Shown piece after piece: positions 26,713 to 36,442 of a stretch of DNA of 64,000 nt. The translations under genes were made by a program, and so were the position numbers. The DNA is from DASQHY01 sp035602605 (lineage in GTDB: Bacteria; Acidobacteriota; Terriglobia; Acidiferrales; UBA7541), in assembly GCA_035602605.1 (NCBI GenBank), contig DATNLZ010000008.1, positions 62,001-126,000 of the forward strand, in the 5' to 3' direction. Each line of letters starts with the position of its first letter. Position 1 is the first letter of the stretch. Under the pieces are notes generated by a model. The model had not been told where the DNA came from and ran no database searches. It saw only the letters and a list, made by a program, of their open reading frames with translations.

Positions 26713-27945
26713 CTACGCCCACAAGTACGATGACTTAGAACATTTGCGAGCTCGCTGCAGTACTCTTAAACCCCTACCGGCTTCTTTTTGTCGAAATTGA
26801 TAGCTGTTTCTCCAGGCTGGGCGGTTCGGAGTGCGGATCGGGTTGAGTTTTGCAGTGGGTGCGGCTTGAACAAACAATTGAAACGTTTTGGTCTCCATAA
26901 GCTGTCCGTCGAGCGAAACACGAACCTCCCAGGTTCCAGAAAGCTGTCGCTGCGTGATCCAGGTCCCAGCTACTGGCATGGGGCGGAGGACCGTCGCAGA
27001 ACCGTTGCTGCTGTCAGTGATCGCGAAATCGTCCGAATACGAGATGTACAAGAAGTGCCCTTGAGGCAGGAAAAGGTCAATCGTCTGCGTATGGGTTCCT
27101 ATGGGAACACCTCGCCAGTCAACCCAGATAAATAGGTCACGGATTTGATTTAGGTCAAACGTATCCTTCGCGAGGCAATTGGGGTCGACGTCATCGCAAA
27201 ACTTGAGTGTCGCGGTAGGAACAGGAGAAGGGATAACCATGATCGTCGCCGTGGATGACTTTGTGTTGTCGGTAACCGAAGTTGCTGTGAGCGAAACGGT
27301 TGCTGGATTCGGAATGCTCGAGGGCGCGGTATAGGTGACCGGGTTGACCGCCGGGGCAGAGAGCGCGCCGCACCCCGGATCGCAACTATTGCTAGACTGC
27401 GTCAAGGTCCAGACGATGCCTCCATTTTGAGCGTCGTTTTCAATGACAGCAGCAAACTGTTGAGTCTGTAAGACTTGCACTGATACCAAAGTCGGTGACA
27501 ACGAAACGAGAATAGGAGGCGGCGGGGGAACAATCAACGTGAGCGTTGCGGATGCAGATTTTGTCGCGTCCGCGAGGGAGGTTGCAGTAAGGGTTACGAT
27601 CGCGGAATTGGGCACGCTGGTAGGCGCCGTATAGATCTCCTGGTTTGCTCCCGAGCTAGCAAGGGTCCCGCATTGAGGACTGCAAGGGTTACCTGCTTGA
27701 ATCAAGGTCCACGTGACGCCGCTATTTCCTGCGTCGTTTTGGACGATGGCGGTGAAGGTCTGAGTGCGCAAAACTAGGACTGACGCCACACTCGGAGACA
27801 GTGACACGGAAACGGACAAGGGAGGCTGGGGTTGACGCGGTTGCACAACCGCGACGTTACAACCCGCCTGCCCCAACCCTAGACAGAGCACTCCCATTTT
27901 CACCATCGCCTCTAGCCTTTGTGCGGTTTTGAAAGGTAGCGCCAT
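26713..27945 (-). CDS. Secreted Ig-like domain protein, possible lipoprotein
   Basis: I choose ATG 27945 (410 residues), which has AAGGA eight bases upstream, over the longer frame from 28023. The N-terminus (MGVLCLGLGQAGCNVAVV) is an export signal with a poor lipobox (QAGC). Two bacterial Ig-like repeats follow, each with SVSLSPSVASV/VSLSPTLVSV opening, TWTLIQ/WTLTQ, a Cys-Cys pair (NPCSPQC, NSCDPGC) and TYTAPSS-type closing; about 90 residues each. The C-terminal third has no recognised domain and ends in a basic tail. Ig-like proteins of this style are abundant in acidobacteria and presumably act at the cell surface. Confidence 0.7.
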   Translation of the reverse strand: MALPFKTAQRLEAMVKMGVLCLGLGQAGCNVAVVQPRQPQPPLSVSVSLSPSVASVLVLRTQTFTAIVQNDAGNSGVTWTLIQAGNPCSPQCGTLASSGANQEIYTAPTSVPNSAIVTLTATSLADATKSASATLTLIVPPPPPILVSLSPTLVSVQVLQTQQFAAVIENDAQNGGIVWTLTQSSNSCDPGCGALSAPAVNPVTYTAPSSIPNPATVSLTATSVTDNTKSSTATIMVIPSPVPTATLKFCDDVDPNCLAKDTFDLNQIRDLFIWVDWRGVPIGTHTQTIDLFLPQGHFLYISYSDDFAITDSSNGSATVLRPMPVAGTWITQRQLSGTWEVRVSLDGQLMETKTFQLFVQAAPTAKLNPIRTPNRPAWRNSYQFRQKEAGRGLRVLQRARKCSKSSYLWA

Positions 27946-28124
27946 CAGGCGGTCCTTAAAATGCGACGTTCCATTCGCAGAAGAAAACTTCAGCTCGCGG
28001 TGAGCGCATGTTGTCGTGCCCACAGGTCGCGACGGTTGCAGCCAACCGGGGCCAGCTTCGACACCGTGGCAAGCGCTGCCGCCAATCCAAAAATACGTAC
28101 AGCTTGGCGTACCACTTAGCCGTT

Positions 28125-30368
28125 CTAAAATTGGTCGAACGAGTAAATACGTCCACTGGCGTCTCCCACATAGAACTTCAAGCCTACTGTGTCAAAGCTG
28201 GGATCGCCTACGGTCGCGCTTACGTTGATGGTCCGTTGTAAAATATCCGCGCCTGTTGTGGGATTGAATTTGTGCAATTTGCCATCCGATCCGCCAGCAT
28301 AGATGGCTAGAGCCAGCGGAGAAGGCGTGAAGATAGGTGTTGAGGCACTGGCCAAGGTTGTGTCCCAACCGGAACTGAAGGTGTGGGCAGAGCGATCAAA
28401 GATGCGCTTGTGCACCTTGCCGCCGCTCACGGTGGACGAGAAGTAGATCTCGTCGGTGCCGCTCACGTACAAAGGGATGGGAAACCCGACGCCTGCACCT
28501 GAACCCACATTCGTTGTGAAGATGCTGTTGTTTGATGTTTGCACGGCCACCAGATCGGCACCGTTGGTCAGAGCGTAGAGAAACGAACCGATGTCGTTCA
28601 AAGTAGGTGAGCCGTCTATGTCTTTGTTAGCCGTGCTCAGGGTGATCGAGTTCGCTAGGCTGCCAGTCACCGTATTGAGCTTCCAGATGCTCGGTTGCGT
28701 ACCGCCCCCGGCCCTGCTCGTAATCCAAACAACGTTGCTGACGTAATCAACAGCGGGAGTCGAGTTAACCATGTCCAGATTGCCCGGGGAAAATGTCCAC
28801 ACGATGGCACCCGTGTTGCCGTTCAAGCCGTACACCTTATTGCCGGTCGTATCCGCGAGGTTGCGCGTGCCCACGATCACCACGTCGAAGGCCAGGGTGT
28901 ATCCCGAGTTGCTAAAGGTCTTGAGCTGCACGGCTGGCGCGCCTTGGATCTGGCCTCCCGCGTTGGTCAACAGCGACGAGGTCCAGAGCACCTGACCGGT
29001 GTCTGTACGGAAGGCGTAGACCTTGCCATCGTTCGCGCCGAGATAGGCGATATCGCACGCGTTGGCGCAGGTGGGATGGGTGGTGTAGCCTAAGCCAATA
29101 ATGGAAGGGCGCGACTGAATTGCGCCGCCGGTCGTGCCGACCGACCCCGCGGGCTTATAATTCCGCTGCCCATTGCTGTAGCTCATGCTGTGCACTTTGG
29201 AGTCGTTCGAGCCGGTAACGACAGTGACTCCCGGATTGAGAGCCGGCGCGGCCAATGTTGTTGCGCCTGCGAAATAACTCCAATTCTTGTTAGCGCCACC
29301 GCCCGTCGATGTCGTGACGCTGCTGCTGGCCACTCCCTTCGAATAGTGCGGTGGAGCTGCGGTAGCCGCCCCGGTGATGGTCGTGGCGTCTTGGGTGAAT
29401 GCTTTGTAGGTGTAAGTGGTCGCTGGAAGCACCACGCTGTTTGCTCCGTTCTCGTCCGTGGCGGTGGTGGTGCCAACGCCCGAAGTGTTGATGCCTACCG
29501 TCTCCGAGCCGGCCACCGTGTCCCCTAAGAGGTAGGTGGTTCCGTCAGAGGGCGTACTGCTGGGAGCGGTGCTGCCCTGGAGCCTACTGAGTAGAAGACC
29601 ATTGTAACTGCTGGGCGGGCTACTCGCGGGGAAGGCCCAGCTGTGAGTCACCTCGGAAATACCGGGGGTTGGGGTGCTCAGCGTGACATTACGGAGATAG
29701 TGCACTGCCAGATTGGGAGAAGGTGTCAGTTCGCGCGGTAAATACTGGGCCAGGAACAAGCTTGGGTCACTCTCAACCGTATCCCTAACGATAAGCCCCA
29801 GATTGGTCGCGGGGGTATCCAGCCAACTTTGAGGGATGTTCGCCACTGTGCCATCGCCGAGAACGGTCCAAGTTGTCGTGACGTTAGGTGTCGTTCCGGT
29901 GCTCGCCGTAGCAGCAGATGTGGGACTGAGATTGCCTCCCGCAGTGGCCCAGGTCGTCGCTCCATCGATGGTGTTCCACGTGACTCCCGCTTCGGTCCAC
30001 TGGGTGGTGCCAGTCACACGATACACGGCGTTGGTCCGGCTTGCGCTAGGGGCGACACTTAGGGTCAGGCTCAGGATTGAAGTTTTCACAGCCGACTCTG
30101 CCGCTATAGAGGAGAGATCGAATCGGACAATGGCCCGCGTATTGCTGGCGATGTTGCTCTTCACATTGAGGGTTGGGGCTGTACCATAATTTAAGGTGGG
30201 TAAACTCTGGTCGAGGAACGAGTCCGCCGCAGCGGTGAGTGTCGTGACCTCGTCGGCATACACCAGCCCAGCACCGGGCCTCGTGCCGAGAACCAGGAGT
30301 GCGGCTAAATACACGGCGACTAAACTTGACCACAGCCTCTCCTGATGGCCGTTGTTCCTAGTCTTCAT
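28125..30368 (-). CDS. Secreted DNRLRE-domain protein with PQQ-like propeller
   Basis: The 747-residue product has a long signal peptide (about 1-39, ending VYADE), an N-terminal DNRLRE domain (about 42-230: AAADSFLDQSLPTLNYG, TQWTEAGVTWNT), and a C-terminal quinoprotein-alcohol-dehydrogenase-like propeller (about 380-747). That propeller has outer-pyrroloquinoline-type blades such as YLGANDGKVYAFRTDTGQVLW and VYGLNGNTGAIVWTFSPG. No PQQ ligand or Cys-Cys motif was seen, so the propeller is probably structural or binding rather than catalytic. The protein should be extracellular. Ser/Thr richness between domains suggests a linker. It stands alone on the minus strand. Confidence 0.82.
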   Translation of the reverse strand: MKTRNNGHQERLWSSLVAVYLAALLVLGTRPGAGLVYADEVTTLTAAADSFLDQSLPTLNYGTAPTLNVKSNIASNTRAIVRFDLSSIAAESAVKTSILSLTLSVAPSASRTNAVYRVTGTTQWTEAGVTWNTIDGATTWATAGGNLSPTSAATASTGTTPNVTTTWTVLGDGTVANIPQSWLDTPATNLGLIVRDTVESDPSLFLAQYLPRELTPSPNLAVHYLRNVTLSTPTPGISEVTHSWAFPASSPPSSYNGLLLSRLQGSTAPSSTPSDGTTYLLGDTVAGSETVGINTSGVGTTTATDENGANSVVLPATTYTYKAFTQDATTITGAATAAPPHYSKGVASSSVTTSTGGGANKNWSYFAGATTLAAPALNPGVTVVTGSNDSKVHSMSYSNGQRNYKPAGSVGTTGGAIQSRPSIIGLGYTTHPTCANACDIAYLGANDGKVYAFRTDTGQVLWTSSLLTNAGGQIQGAPAVQLKTFSNSGYTLAFDVVIVGTRNLADTTGNKVYGLNGNTGAIVWTFSPGNLDMVNSTPAVDYVSNVVWITSRAGGGTQPSIWKLNTVTGSLANSITLSTANKDIDGSPTLNDIGSFLYALTNGADLVAVQTSNNSIFTTNVGSGAGVGFPIPLYVSGTDEIYFSSTVSGGKVHKRIFDRSAHTFSSGWDTTLASASTPIFTPSPLALAIYAGGSDGKLHKFNPTTGADILQRTINVSATVGDPSFDTVGLKFYVGDASGRIYSFDQF

Positions 30369-30853
30369 AATTCCGCTCCAGTGAGTCCAGGTTGTGGTTT
30401 GGTAGAAGCAAATTTGACCCCTTGTTTCGGCGAATGCCGCCAGGTTTCACAACGCCCATTGCTCGGAGTTGCGTTCAGGTTTTGGACATTCTGAACAAAG
30501 ATCAGGGGGGAGGGGGTTGATCAATATTTAGCAATGACAACCTAACTGTATAGGCATTCAAGCAGCCAGACAGCAGCGCCTATCTCCTTGAAACCAAAGC
30601 CCTCGAATCCAGGCAATCGTCCATTCAGTGATTCGAATTGGGAGCTGTGTTCCAAAACGGAAGGAAATTCAAAAAGAGGTTGTGTTCGTATCGTTCTATA
30701 TCTGTTGCCTCCGGTTCTTCCCCAACGAACAGACTAACCCGTCGCGATGCCATCGAGAGAATGGTTCCCGCAACGCTCGGTGAATAGATTTTCTCTGTAG
30801 TTCGGACGTTTCGAAAATACGCTTGACCCGGACGAACCTCTCCAATGGGGGAA
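30369..30853. other. Intergenic region downstream of the NtrC-type gene
   Basis: Between the DNRLRE gene and the response-regulator gene there are about 480 bases. The left half holds a G-run (AGGGGGGAGGGGG-like, about 30505-30518) and nothing recognisable as a gene; the right half contains only the doubtful small frame annotated at 30625-30891. Confidence 0.45.
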
Positions 30854-30891
30854 CTATCTCGATCCGGAGAATGGCCCGGTTGGAGCATCAT
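30625..30891 (-). CDS. Doubtful small hypothetical protein
   Basis: An 88-codon frame opens inside the last 38 bases of the upstream regulator gene and runs past its stop. Composition is not obviously artefactual (IERYEHNLFLNFLPFW near the end), but no domain, signal peptide or good ribosome-binding site was seen. It could be a translationally coupled small protein or chance; I lean to chance. Confidence 0.25.
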   Translation of the reverse strand: MMLQPGHSPDRDSSPIGEVRPGQAYFRNVRTTEKIYSPSVAGTILSMASRRVSLFVGEEPEATDIERYEHNLFLNFLPFWNTAPNSNH

Positions 30892-32287
30892 TTAGTTTAG
30901 TAGCTGCGGAGTCATAATGCTTCAACCTTCGATACAGGGTGGTCTTCCCGATGCCGAGCAACCGCGCGGCATTAACCTTGTCACCATCGGTCGCTTGTAA
31001 CATACGTTCGATGGCTCGACGTTCAAGCTCATGGAGGGGCAGGATTTCGTCGGGTTCGGGCGCATGCTCGGTAGCGGCGCATTTAACGCTCGCAGGTAAA
31101 TCGTCGACTCCCAGTATGGGTCCGGAGCCTAAGGCGACGGCATGCTCCACGGCATTTTCGAGTTCCCGCACGTTTCCAGGCCAGTGATAGCCCATCAGAT
31201 TAACCATCGCGCGCTCGGAAAAGGTGTGGGAGGATTTTTGCGGGTCGCAGAATTTTTCGAGAAAGGAGCTCACCAGCAGCGGGATATCCCTCTTGCGTTC
31301 GCGAAGCGGCGGAAGTTTAATTTGCACGACGTTCAGACGCCAATAAAGATCCTGGCGGAAGCGCCCTTCGCGGATGGCGGTTTCCAGGTCGCGATTAGTG
31401 GCGGCAATCACCCGCACGTTTACCTGGATCCGTTCGGTCGAACCAACCGGTCTGACTTCCCGTTCTTGTAAGGCTCTCAGCAGCTTAGCCTGCAAGTCTA
31501 CGGGCATGTCTCCCAACTCATCCAAAAAGAGTGTTCCTTGTTGAGCCGTCTCGAATAGGCCGGTCTTGGTATGCGAGGCCCCCGTAAATGCTCCTTTAAC
31601 GTATCCAAACAATTCGGATTCGATCAACGTTGGGACCAGCGAAGAACAGTCCACGGGCACAAATGGTTTCTGATGGCGTGGCCCACTGAAATGAATCGAG
31701 CGTGCCACAAGCTCTTTGCCGGTTCCGCTCTCACCAAGAATCAGAACAGGATAGTTATGCTGACTTACCTTCTCGATCATCTTGTATACGCGCTGCATCT
31801 TGGCCGACAGGCCAATTAAACCTCCTAAACCTGGCCGCGTGTGCAACTGCTGCCGCAGCAAGCGGTTTTCCTGATCTACTTCTAGCTCACGTATCAAGCG
31901 CTCGAGCTTAGTTTGCAGCTCGGCGATATGAAACGGTTTGGTGATGTAATCGCGGGCTCCGAGCTGCGTTGCTTCCACCGCCGATTCAACAGTGCCGTAT
32001 TGGGTCAACATCATGACCGCAATATGCTGAAAGTTGGACCGAATCCGTTTGAGCAGTTCCAGGCCGCCTACTCGGGGCACTTTCAAGTCGGAAAGCACGA
32101 TATCCACGGGATGCTGATCAAGTAGTTCGAGTGCCTGTTCGGTAGTTTCAGCGGAGAGAATATTTAATCCCGTATCCAAGGCGACCCGACCGCAGATTTC
32201 TCGGGTGCCTCGTTCATCATCTACGATGAGGACCGACAATGACGGCGAAGGACCCAACGGTATTGGGCCTTGAGTTTGCAATTCCAT
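30854..32287 (-). CDS. NtrC-family sigma-54-dependent response regulator
   Basis: A 477-residue three-domain activator: receiver (about 18-135, phosphoacceptor Asp67 in VLSDLKVP), AAA+ central domain (about 155-390) with Walker A LGESGTGKE, the sigma-54-contacting GAFTGA loop and Walker B LFLDELGD, and a C-terminal Fis-type helix-turn-helix (NAARLLGIGKTTLYRRL). All key residues are present, so it should activate sigma-54 promoters after phosphorylation. AAGGAG lies seven bases before the ATG. No kinase gene is adjacent; the orphan histidine kinase at 21008 has an NtrB-like H-box. Two palindromes 140-175 bases upstream may be its own or another regulator's sites. Confidence 0.93.
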   Translation of the reverse strand: MELQTQGPIPLGPSPSLSVLIVDDERGTREICGRVALDTGLNILSAETTEQALELLDQHPVDIVLSDLKVPRVGGLELLKRIRSNFQHIAVMMLTQYGTVESAVEATQLGARDYITKPFHIAELQTKLERLIRELEVDQENRLLRQQLHTRPGLGGLIGLSAKMQRVYKMIEKVSQHNYPVLILGESGTGKELVARSIHFSGPRHQKPFVPVDCSSLVPTLIESELFGYVKGAFTGASHTKTGLFETAQQGTLFLDELGDMPVDLQAKLLRALQEREVRPVGSTERIQVNVRVIAATNRDLETAIREGRFRQDLYWRLNVVQIKLPPLRERKRDIPLLVSSFLEKFCDPQKSSHTFSERAMVNLMGYHWPGNVRELENAVEHAVALGSGPILGVDDLPASVKCAATEHAPEPDEILPLHELERRAIERMLQATDGDKVNAARLLGIGKTTLYRRLKHYDSAATKLNDAPTGPFSGSR

Positions 32288-32426
32288 GAGAGGCTCCTTG
32301 ATCGTTTAACTATGCGACTTGTTCCGAACATGTCTTTTTTTGGAAACCTGTTTGCCACCCATGAGACATTCGGTTCCGCAAGCCAGTATGAGAACCTATT
32401 AACACTATAATTTTTATAAGGAGTTA

Positions 32427-32461
32427 ACTGTTCAATTTTGAACAGTCCCTAATTATTAGGG
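32427..32461. promoter_or_regulatory. Two abutting perfect palindromes, candidate regulator sites
   Basis: ACTGTTCAA and TTGAACAGT (32427-32446, 2-base centre) are followed with no gap by CCCTAAT and ATTAGGG (32447-32461, 1-base centre). They lie 140-174 bases upstream of the NtrC-type gene, a usual distance for enhancer sites. The binding protein is unknown. Confidence 0.5.
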
Positions 32462-33023
32462 TTCATTTTGGGGCACAGCCTCTTGGCCCCCCACCAGAAC
32501 GACTACGACGCAATTGTGGGAATGATCGAAGAAGGTAGAACCCTTCAAGCTGCAGGCCGTTGGGCGACAGCTTAATGTCCCAAGAGTGCCAGAGCCTTGG
32601 CGCACTCCCCAGAGAGCCGTGGATCGAATCATCGCTGCGATTTTCAGCCGATTCAACGAAGACTGGAAAAAACCACACCCTCAAGCTTTTTACACCAGCA
32701 GCTTGACGTCACCCCTTTATCGGCAGAGTGCGCTCTTATCGACTTCCGCGGAATGAATAAGGTATGAAGCGATCTAACGGGTAGAGATACGAAATCGGTG
32801 CACCGATGATGGAGGTAGGTCAGGTTTACGCTGTCCTACGTGAGTTTTACCGGTACTGATGGCGATCGCCTGCGCGAACTGTTCAAGCGGGAATAAAAGG
32901 TTTCGCTCACCCGCTTCCACTATAGTTTCTTAATCCATTCAGTAGTACGGCAAGTGTTCCTGTTGGGAACGCTCCTGCAAGCCTGCAAGCGAGGTAAGAC
33001 GATGTGTGCCGTGAGGTAAAAAG

Positions 33024-33058
33024 AAGCCGCGTGCCCTGGATGACGAGGCACGCGGCTT
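33024..33058. terminator. Strong bidirectional intrinsic terminator
   Basis: A perfect 12-base stem, AAGCCGCGTGCC (33024-33035) with GGCACGCGGCTT (33047-33058) and an 11-base loop, is followed by a T-run on the plus strand and preceded by AAAAAG, giving a U-run on the minus strand. It sits 20 bases past the SBBP-protein stop at 33078 and should end that transcript. Confidence 0.85.
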
Positions 33059-33077
33059 TTTCTCTTACTTGGTTCTC

Positions 33078-36000
33078 TTAATTGACGGTTAAAGCGACGG
33101 TAGTCGTTTTGGTCCTGCTACCTGATGTCGCAGTGATTGTGAGAGTGCTTGTCCCCTTTGGAGTCTTATCATGAGTTGATCCCCCGCAACCCGCCAGAAC
33201 GATGAAGATCAGGCTAACAGCCACCATCCCCAAGCGCGTGCGAAGTCTCCTGGCATATAACATTGAGAGGAGCATAACAAAAGCTACCAGCAGTGGAACC
33301 ACTTGACGTACCGACGTAAGCGGAGGTCGCAGGGATCGCGGCGGCACAAGACCTGTGGTCGTGACCGACAGTGTTGCAGTCACAGGCGTGACTCCGTCGG
33401 CAGGAGTTACCGATGCTGGCGAGATCGTACATGTTGCCAGCGCCGGAGCTCCCGAACAAGCCAGCGATACGGCACTATTGAATCCGCCAGCCGGCGTCAC
33501 GGTGACGGTAACGCTGCCTGAGGCACCCTGGTTCACGCTCAACGTCGCTGGCGCGGAGACGTTGAAATCCCAACCTGATCCCGTGAGCGCGATCACCCGC
33601 GGACTACTGTTGGCGTTGTCGGTTATTGTCAAGGTCCCGGGCCGGGCTCCCAAGACCGTCGGCGTAAACGTCACGCTGATTGTGCAGCTCGCTCCCGCAG
33701 CCACGCTCGCACCGCAGGTGTTCGTCTGGGCATAATCGCCAGTGATAGCTATGGCAATCGTCAAAGCTGCGTTGCCATTGTTTGTGAGGGTCACTGTTTG
33801 CGCGGCGCTGGTGGTGGTGAGAAATTGCCCGCCGAAAGCCAGGTTCGTTTTGTCTAAAGCCACAACCGGTATCAAGGTGAGCTTCGCCGCGAATGCATCA
33901 TTAGTGCCCTTAAGGATCGTCTGAAATGCTCCAGTCGGGAAAACAGGTAAATCCGTTGAGTAGGTTGTGCCAGTAATATAGGCGTTGTTAGCAGAATCGA
34001 TTGCAATGGCGTTGGCTGTGTCGAAGCCAGCAACGCTTCCGCTTCCTCCGAAGTATGTCGAATAAACTAGATCCGCAATTCCATTACCTCCGGGATTTAG
34101 CTGGGAAATAAATCCATCGCCCGCAGCGGCCCCGGCAGAAGCCTTAGCAATCTGAAAGGCGGCCCGAGTTACGGGAAATGTGCCTGATTGGGTTCCACCA
34201 GCGACATAGGCTTTGCCCGCCGTATCCGCCCGAATGCCTGATCCGGTGGTGCCTCCTGAGCCTAGGAACGTCGAGTACTTGAGGGAAGCGCTTCCGATTA
34301 GCCCGGTGTCAACCAGACTGATGAAGGCAGCTCCGCTCGTCGAGCCTATTTTCTGGTAAGCCCCAGCAGGAATAGTGGGGAAGCTAAGCGAGCCGGTTGT
34401 TCCTGTAACGTAAGCCACATTACTGGGGCCAAGTGCAAGTGCTAACCCAAAATCATAGTTGTCGCCACCCAAATAGGTCGAATAAAGCAAGGACGCGGTT
34501 CCCGTTCTTCCACCGCTCGTATCAATTTTTGAAACGAATGCAGTTCCAGTGGCGGCAGCCGGAGGTGCGGTAGCGGCAAAAGCGTTCGCGGTGGTCGTCG
34601 GGAAGTTCGTTGAGCTAGTTACGCCAGTAAGATAGGCGGCACTGGTAGAATCTACTGCAACTCCGAAGCCCCAATCGCTAAAGCCAAGGGTCGCTGCGCC
34701 GGCTCCACCTAGATAGGTGGAATAGATCAGAGACGCGGTTCCGGATTTCGTCGTATCAATCCTGGTTAGGAACGCGTTTCCAGATGCGCTGTTCAGGGTG
34801 CTTTGGTAGGCGCCGGAAGTGACGGGAAATTGCGTGAGGCCCGTCCCGGGCGCCGAGAAGGTGATCCCGGTTATGTATGCGTTGCCAGCAGTGTCGGCCG
34901 CAATGGCGGACCCAAGATCCCCCTGAGTTGCCACTGTAGTTCCACCTAGGTAAGACGAGTATACAAGTGAGGCTGTGCCACTGAGCGCCGGATCTATTTT
35001 GGAAATGAAGCTTGTTCCGGAAGCGTTAGATGCGAGTGGTCCAGCTTTGAGGGCATTTGGCGTGGTAGGGTAATTAATCGAAAACGTCTGTCCTGTCACA
35101 TAGATTTTACCCGAAGAGTCCACGGTGATACCCAATCCGGAATCTCCACCGCTCCCAGCCAAATAGGTAGAGTAAATCTGCTGAGTTCCGGCCGGGTTCA
35201 ACTCGGTAACAAACACCGCGTTCGGGTTGGTGATTAAAGGTCCCTTATTAAATGCATTGGCCGTCGTTGGGAAGTCTATGGATTTCGTCGTTCCTACGAC
35301 AAAAGCATTGCCCGTCGTATCTACCGCGATCCCGTTGCCAAAGTCGCCGAGGGTCCCGCCGAGATAGGTCGAATAGTTGAGCACGGGGTCCAGAATAAGA
35401 GGTTCACTCCGGTCATAATTTGCGACCGCGAAGCCCACACGATGGTTTCCGGCGATGAGGTACTTTCCATCAATCTCGTGCCGCCTTCCGTTCAGCTGTT
35501 GATAAACAACTGGCTTCTGGAGTACGACCTCTCCTCCCGAAACGCTTAATAGCAAATCTCCGCGCGAATTGATCCTGAGTTTATTCGCACCTTCCAGATT
35601 CATTTTGATGACCGATGGGTCCGATCCAGGGGCCACCACGAAGTCATATTCCAGTCGGTTTTGGTTACCGTAGAAGATCAGGTCGACACCAGGATAAACT
35701 CCGGTGTACTTGACCCGGGCGTAGGAAGGAATGTCGGTGTGCCAATTCTTCGGATCGTTCCCGACGAAATAGTCCACCCTGCCGGGTAAACGGTCACTAC
35801 CCTCAATCTGTGGTGTTGAATTGGCTCCCTCGAAATGCATGCGAATGACGGAGGTTTTTTCGATTTGCCGGCGCGAGCGCGAATCTCGAAATGAAACAGC
35901 ACGAAGAAGTGACGATGACTCGCGGGGAGTTGAGGACCGCAAAGTGAGGACGGCCTCGTGCGTAGTCAAAAAGAGCCCGTATCCCCGGCCATGGGAGATG

Positions 36001-36248
36001 TACCGGACTGCGCCCTCTGCCTGACCTTGGTTTTTCTCAAAAGCCAGGGGTAGTTTTCCATAAACCGCGGTCCAATCGAGATTGCTCTTTGCACTGGCCT
36101 GTTTTGAAAACTCGTGCGGCTGTGCAGCCGTAGTCTGACTGTGGTGGCTTTTTGCACTGTGAAAAGCCGCCACAATTAAAAAAATCGAAACAAGCATAGC
36201 TGCAAAGAAATACCGTACAACGTTGGTCCGCGATTCCTTGGTGTTCAT
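33078..36248 (-). CDS. Large secreted SBBP-repeat protein with choice-of-anchor and Ig-like domains
   Basis: ATG 36248 (1056 residues) is preferred over the 36419 start: it has AGGAG upstream and is followed by an export segment (YFFAAMLVSIFLIVAAF). The order is: an N-terminal domain usual for this family (about 70-340, YGKLPLAFEKNQGQ, VDYFVGNDP, GVDLIFYG), about ten SBBP beta-propeller repeats of the form YSTYLGG...GIAVD..GNAYVTGTT..FPTT (about 345-830), a choice-of-anchor-D/HYDIN-like domain (LAFGGQFLTTTSAAQTVTL), an Ig-like domain, then two hydrophobic segments with LAGCGG and a short beta tail. Likely surface-located; function unknown. The terminator at 33024-33058 follows. Confidence 0.87.
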   Translation of the reverse strand: MNTKESRTNVVRYFFAAMLVSIFLIVAAFHSAKSHHSQTTAAQPHEFSKQASAKSNLDWTAVYGKLPLAFEKNQGQAEGAVRYISHGRGYGLFLTTHEAVLTLRSSTPRESSSLLRAVSFRDSRSRRQIEKTSVIRMHFEGANSTPQIEGSDRLPGRVDYFVGNDPKNWHTDIPSYARVKYTGVYPGVDLIFYGNQNRLEYDFVVAPGSDPSVIKMNLEGANKLRINSRGDLLLSVSGGEVVLQKPVVYQQLNGRRHEIDGKYLIAGNHRVGFAVANYDRSEPLILDPVLNYSTYLGGTLGDFGNGIAVDTTGNAFVVGTTKSIDFPTTANAFNKGPLITNPNAVFVTELNPAGTQQIYSTYLAGSGGDSGLGITVDSSGKIYVTGQTFSINYPTTPNALKAGPLASNASGTSFISKIDPALSGTASLVYSSYLGGTTVATQGDLGSAIAADTAGNAYITGITFSAPGTGLTQFPVTSGAYQSTLNSASGNAFLTRIDTTKSGTASLIYSTYLGGAGAATLGFSDWGFGVAVDSTSAAYLTGVTSSTNFPTTTANAFAATAPPAAATGTAFVSKIDTSGGRTGTASLLYSTYLGGDNYDFGLALALGPSNVAYVTGTTGSLSFPTIPAGAYQKIGSTSGAAFISLVDTGLIGSASLKYSTFLGSGGTTGSGIRADTAGKAYVAGGTQSGTFPVTRAAFQIAKASAGAAAGDGFISQLNPGGNGIADLVYSTYFGGSGSVAGFDTANAIAIDSANNAYITGTTYSTDLPVFPTGAFQTILKGTNDAFAAKLTLIPVVALDKTNLAFGGQFLTTTSAAQTVTLTNNGNAALTIAIAITGDYAQTNTCGASVAAGASCTISVTFTPTVLGARPGTLTITDNANSSPRVIALTGSGWDFNVSAPATLSVNQGASGSVTVTVTPAGGFNSAVSLACSGAPALATCTISPASVTPADGVTPVTATLSVTTTGLVPPRSLRPPLTSVRQVVPLLVAFVMLLSMLYARRLRTRLGMVAVSLIFIVLAGCGGSTHDKTPKGTSTLTITATSGSRTKTTTVALTVN

Positions 36249-36442
36249 TGTCGCAATTCTCCTAGTCTTCCATTCCGGAGCTGTCTCGCCGCGCTCTGGC
36301 CGGTCGAAAAAAGCAATAAAACTTCGCCGTAAGTATAGTTGGGGAAGAACCAGCACAAGGAGCGAAGGACATTGTAGTGGTGTCCAATAAGATAACTCAC
36401 TTAACACTCGGCGGCGCATAAAATGCTGGATTTTCGGTTTTC

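Larger units (their letters stand above)
32288..33077. other. Long gene-free region with palindromes and a terminator
   Basis: The 790 bases between the regulator start and the SBBP-protein stop contain no gene I can support; frames of 60-70 residues on either strand are not protein-like. It holds the paired palindromes at 32427-32461, an inverted repeat AAGCGGG...CCCGCTT (about 32885-32917) and a strong hairpin at 33024-33058. An untranslated RNA ending at that hairpin on the plus strand is possible but not recognised as any known family. Confidence 0.5.

Noticed and set aside
32461..32490. GGGGCACAGCCTCTTGG considered as a sigma-54 promoter
   Set aside because: The -12 GC is absent at the required ten-base spacing from the -24 GG, so the match fails.
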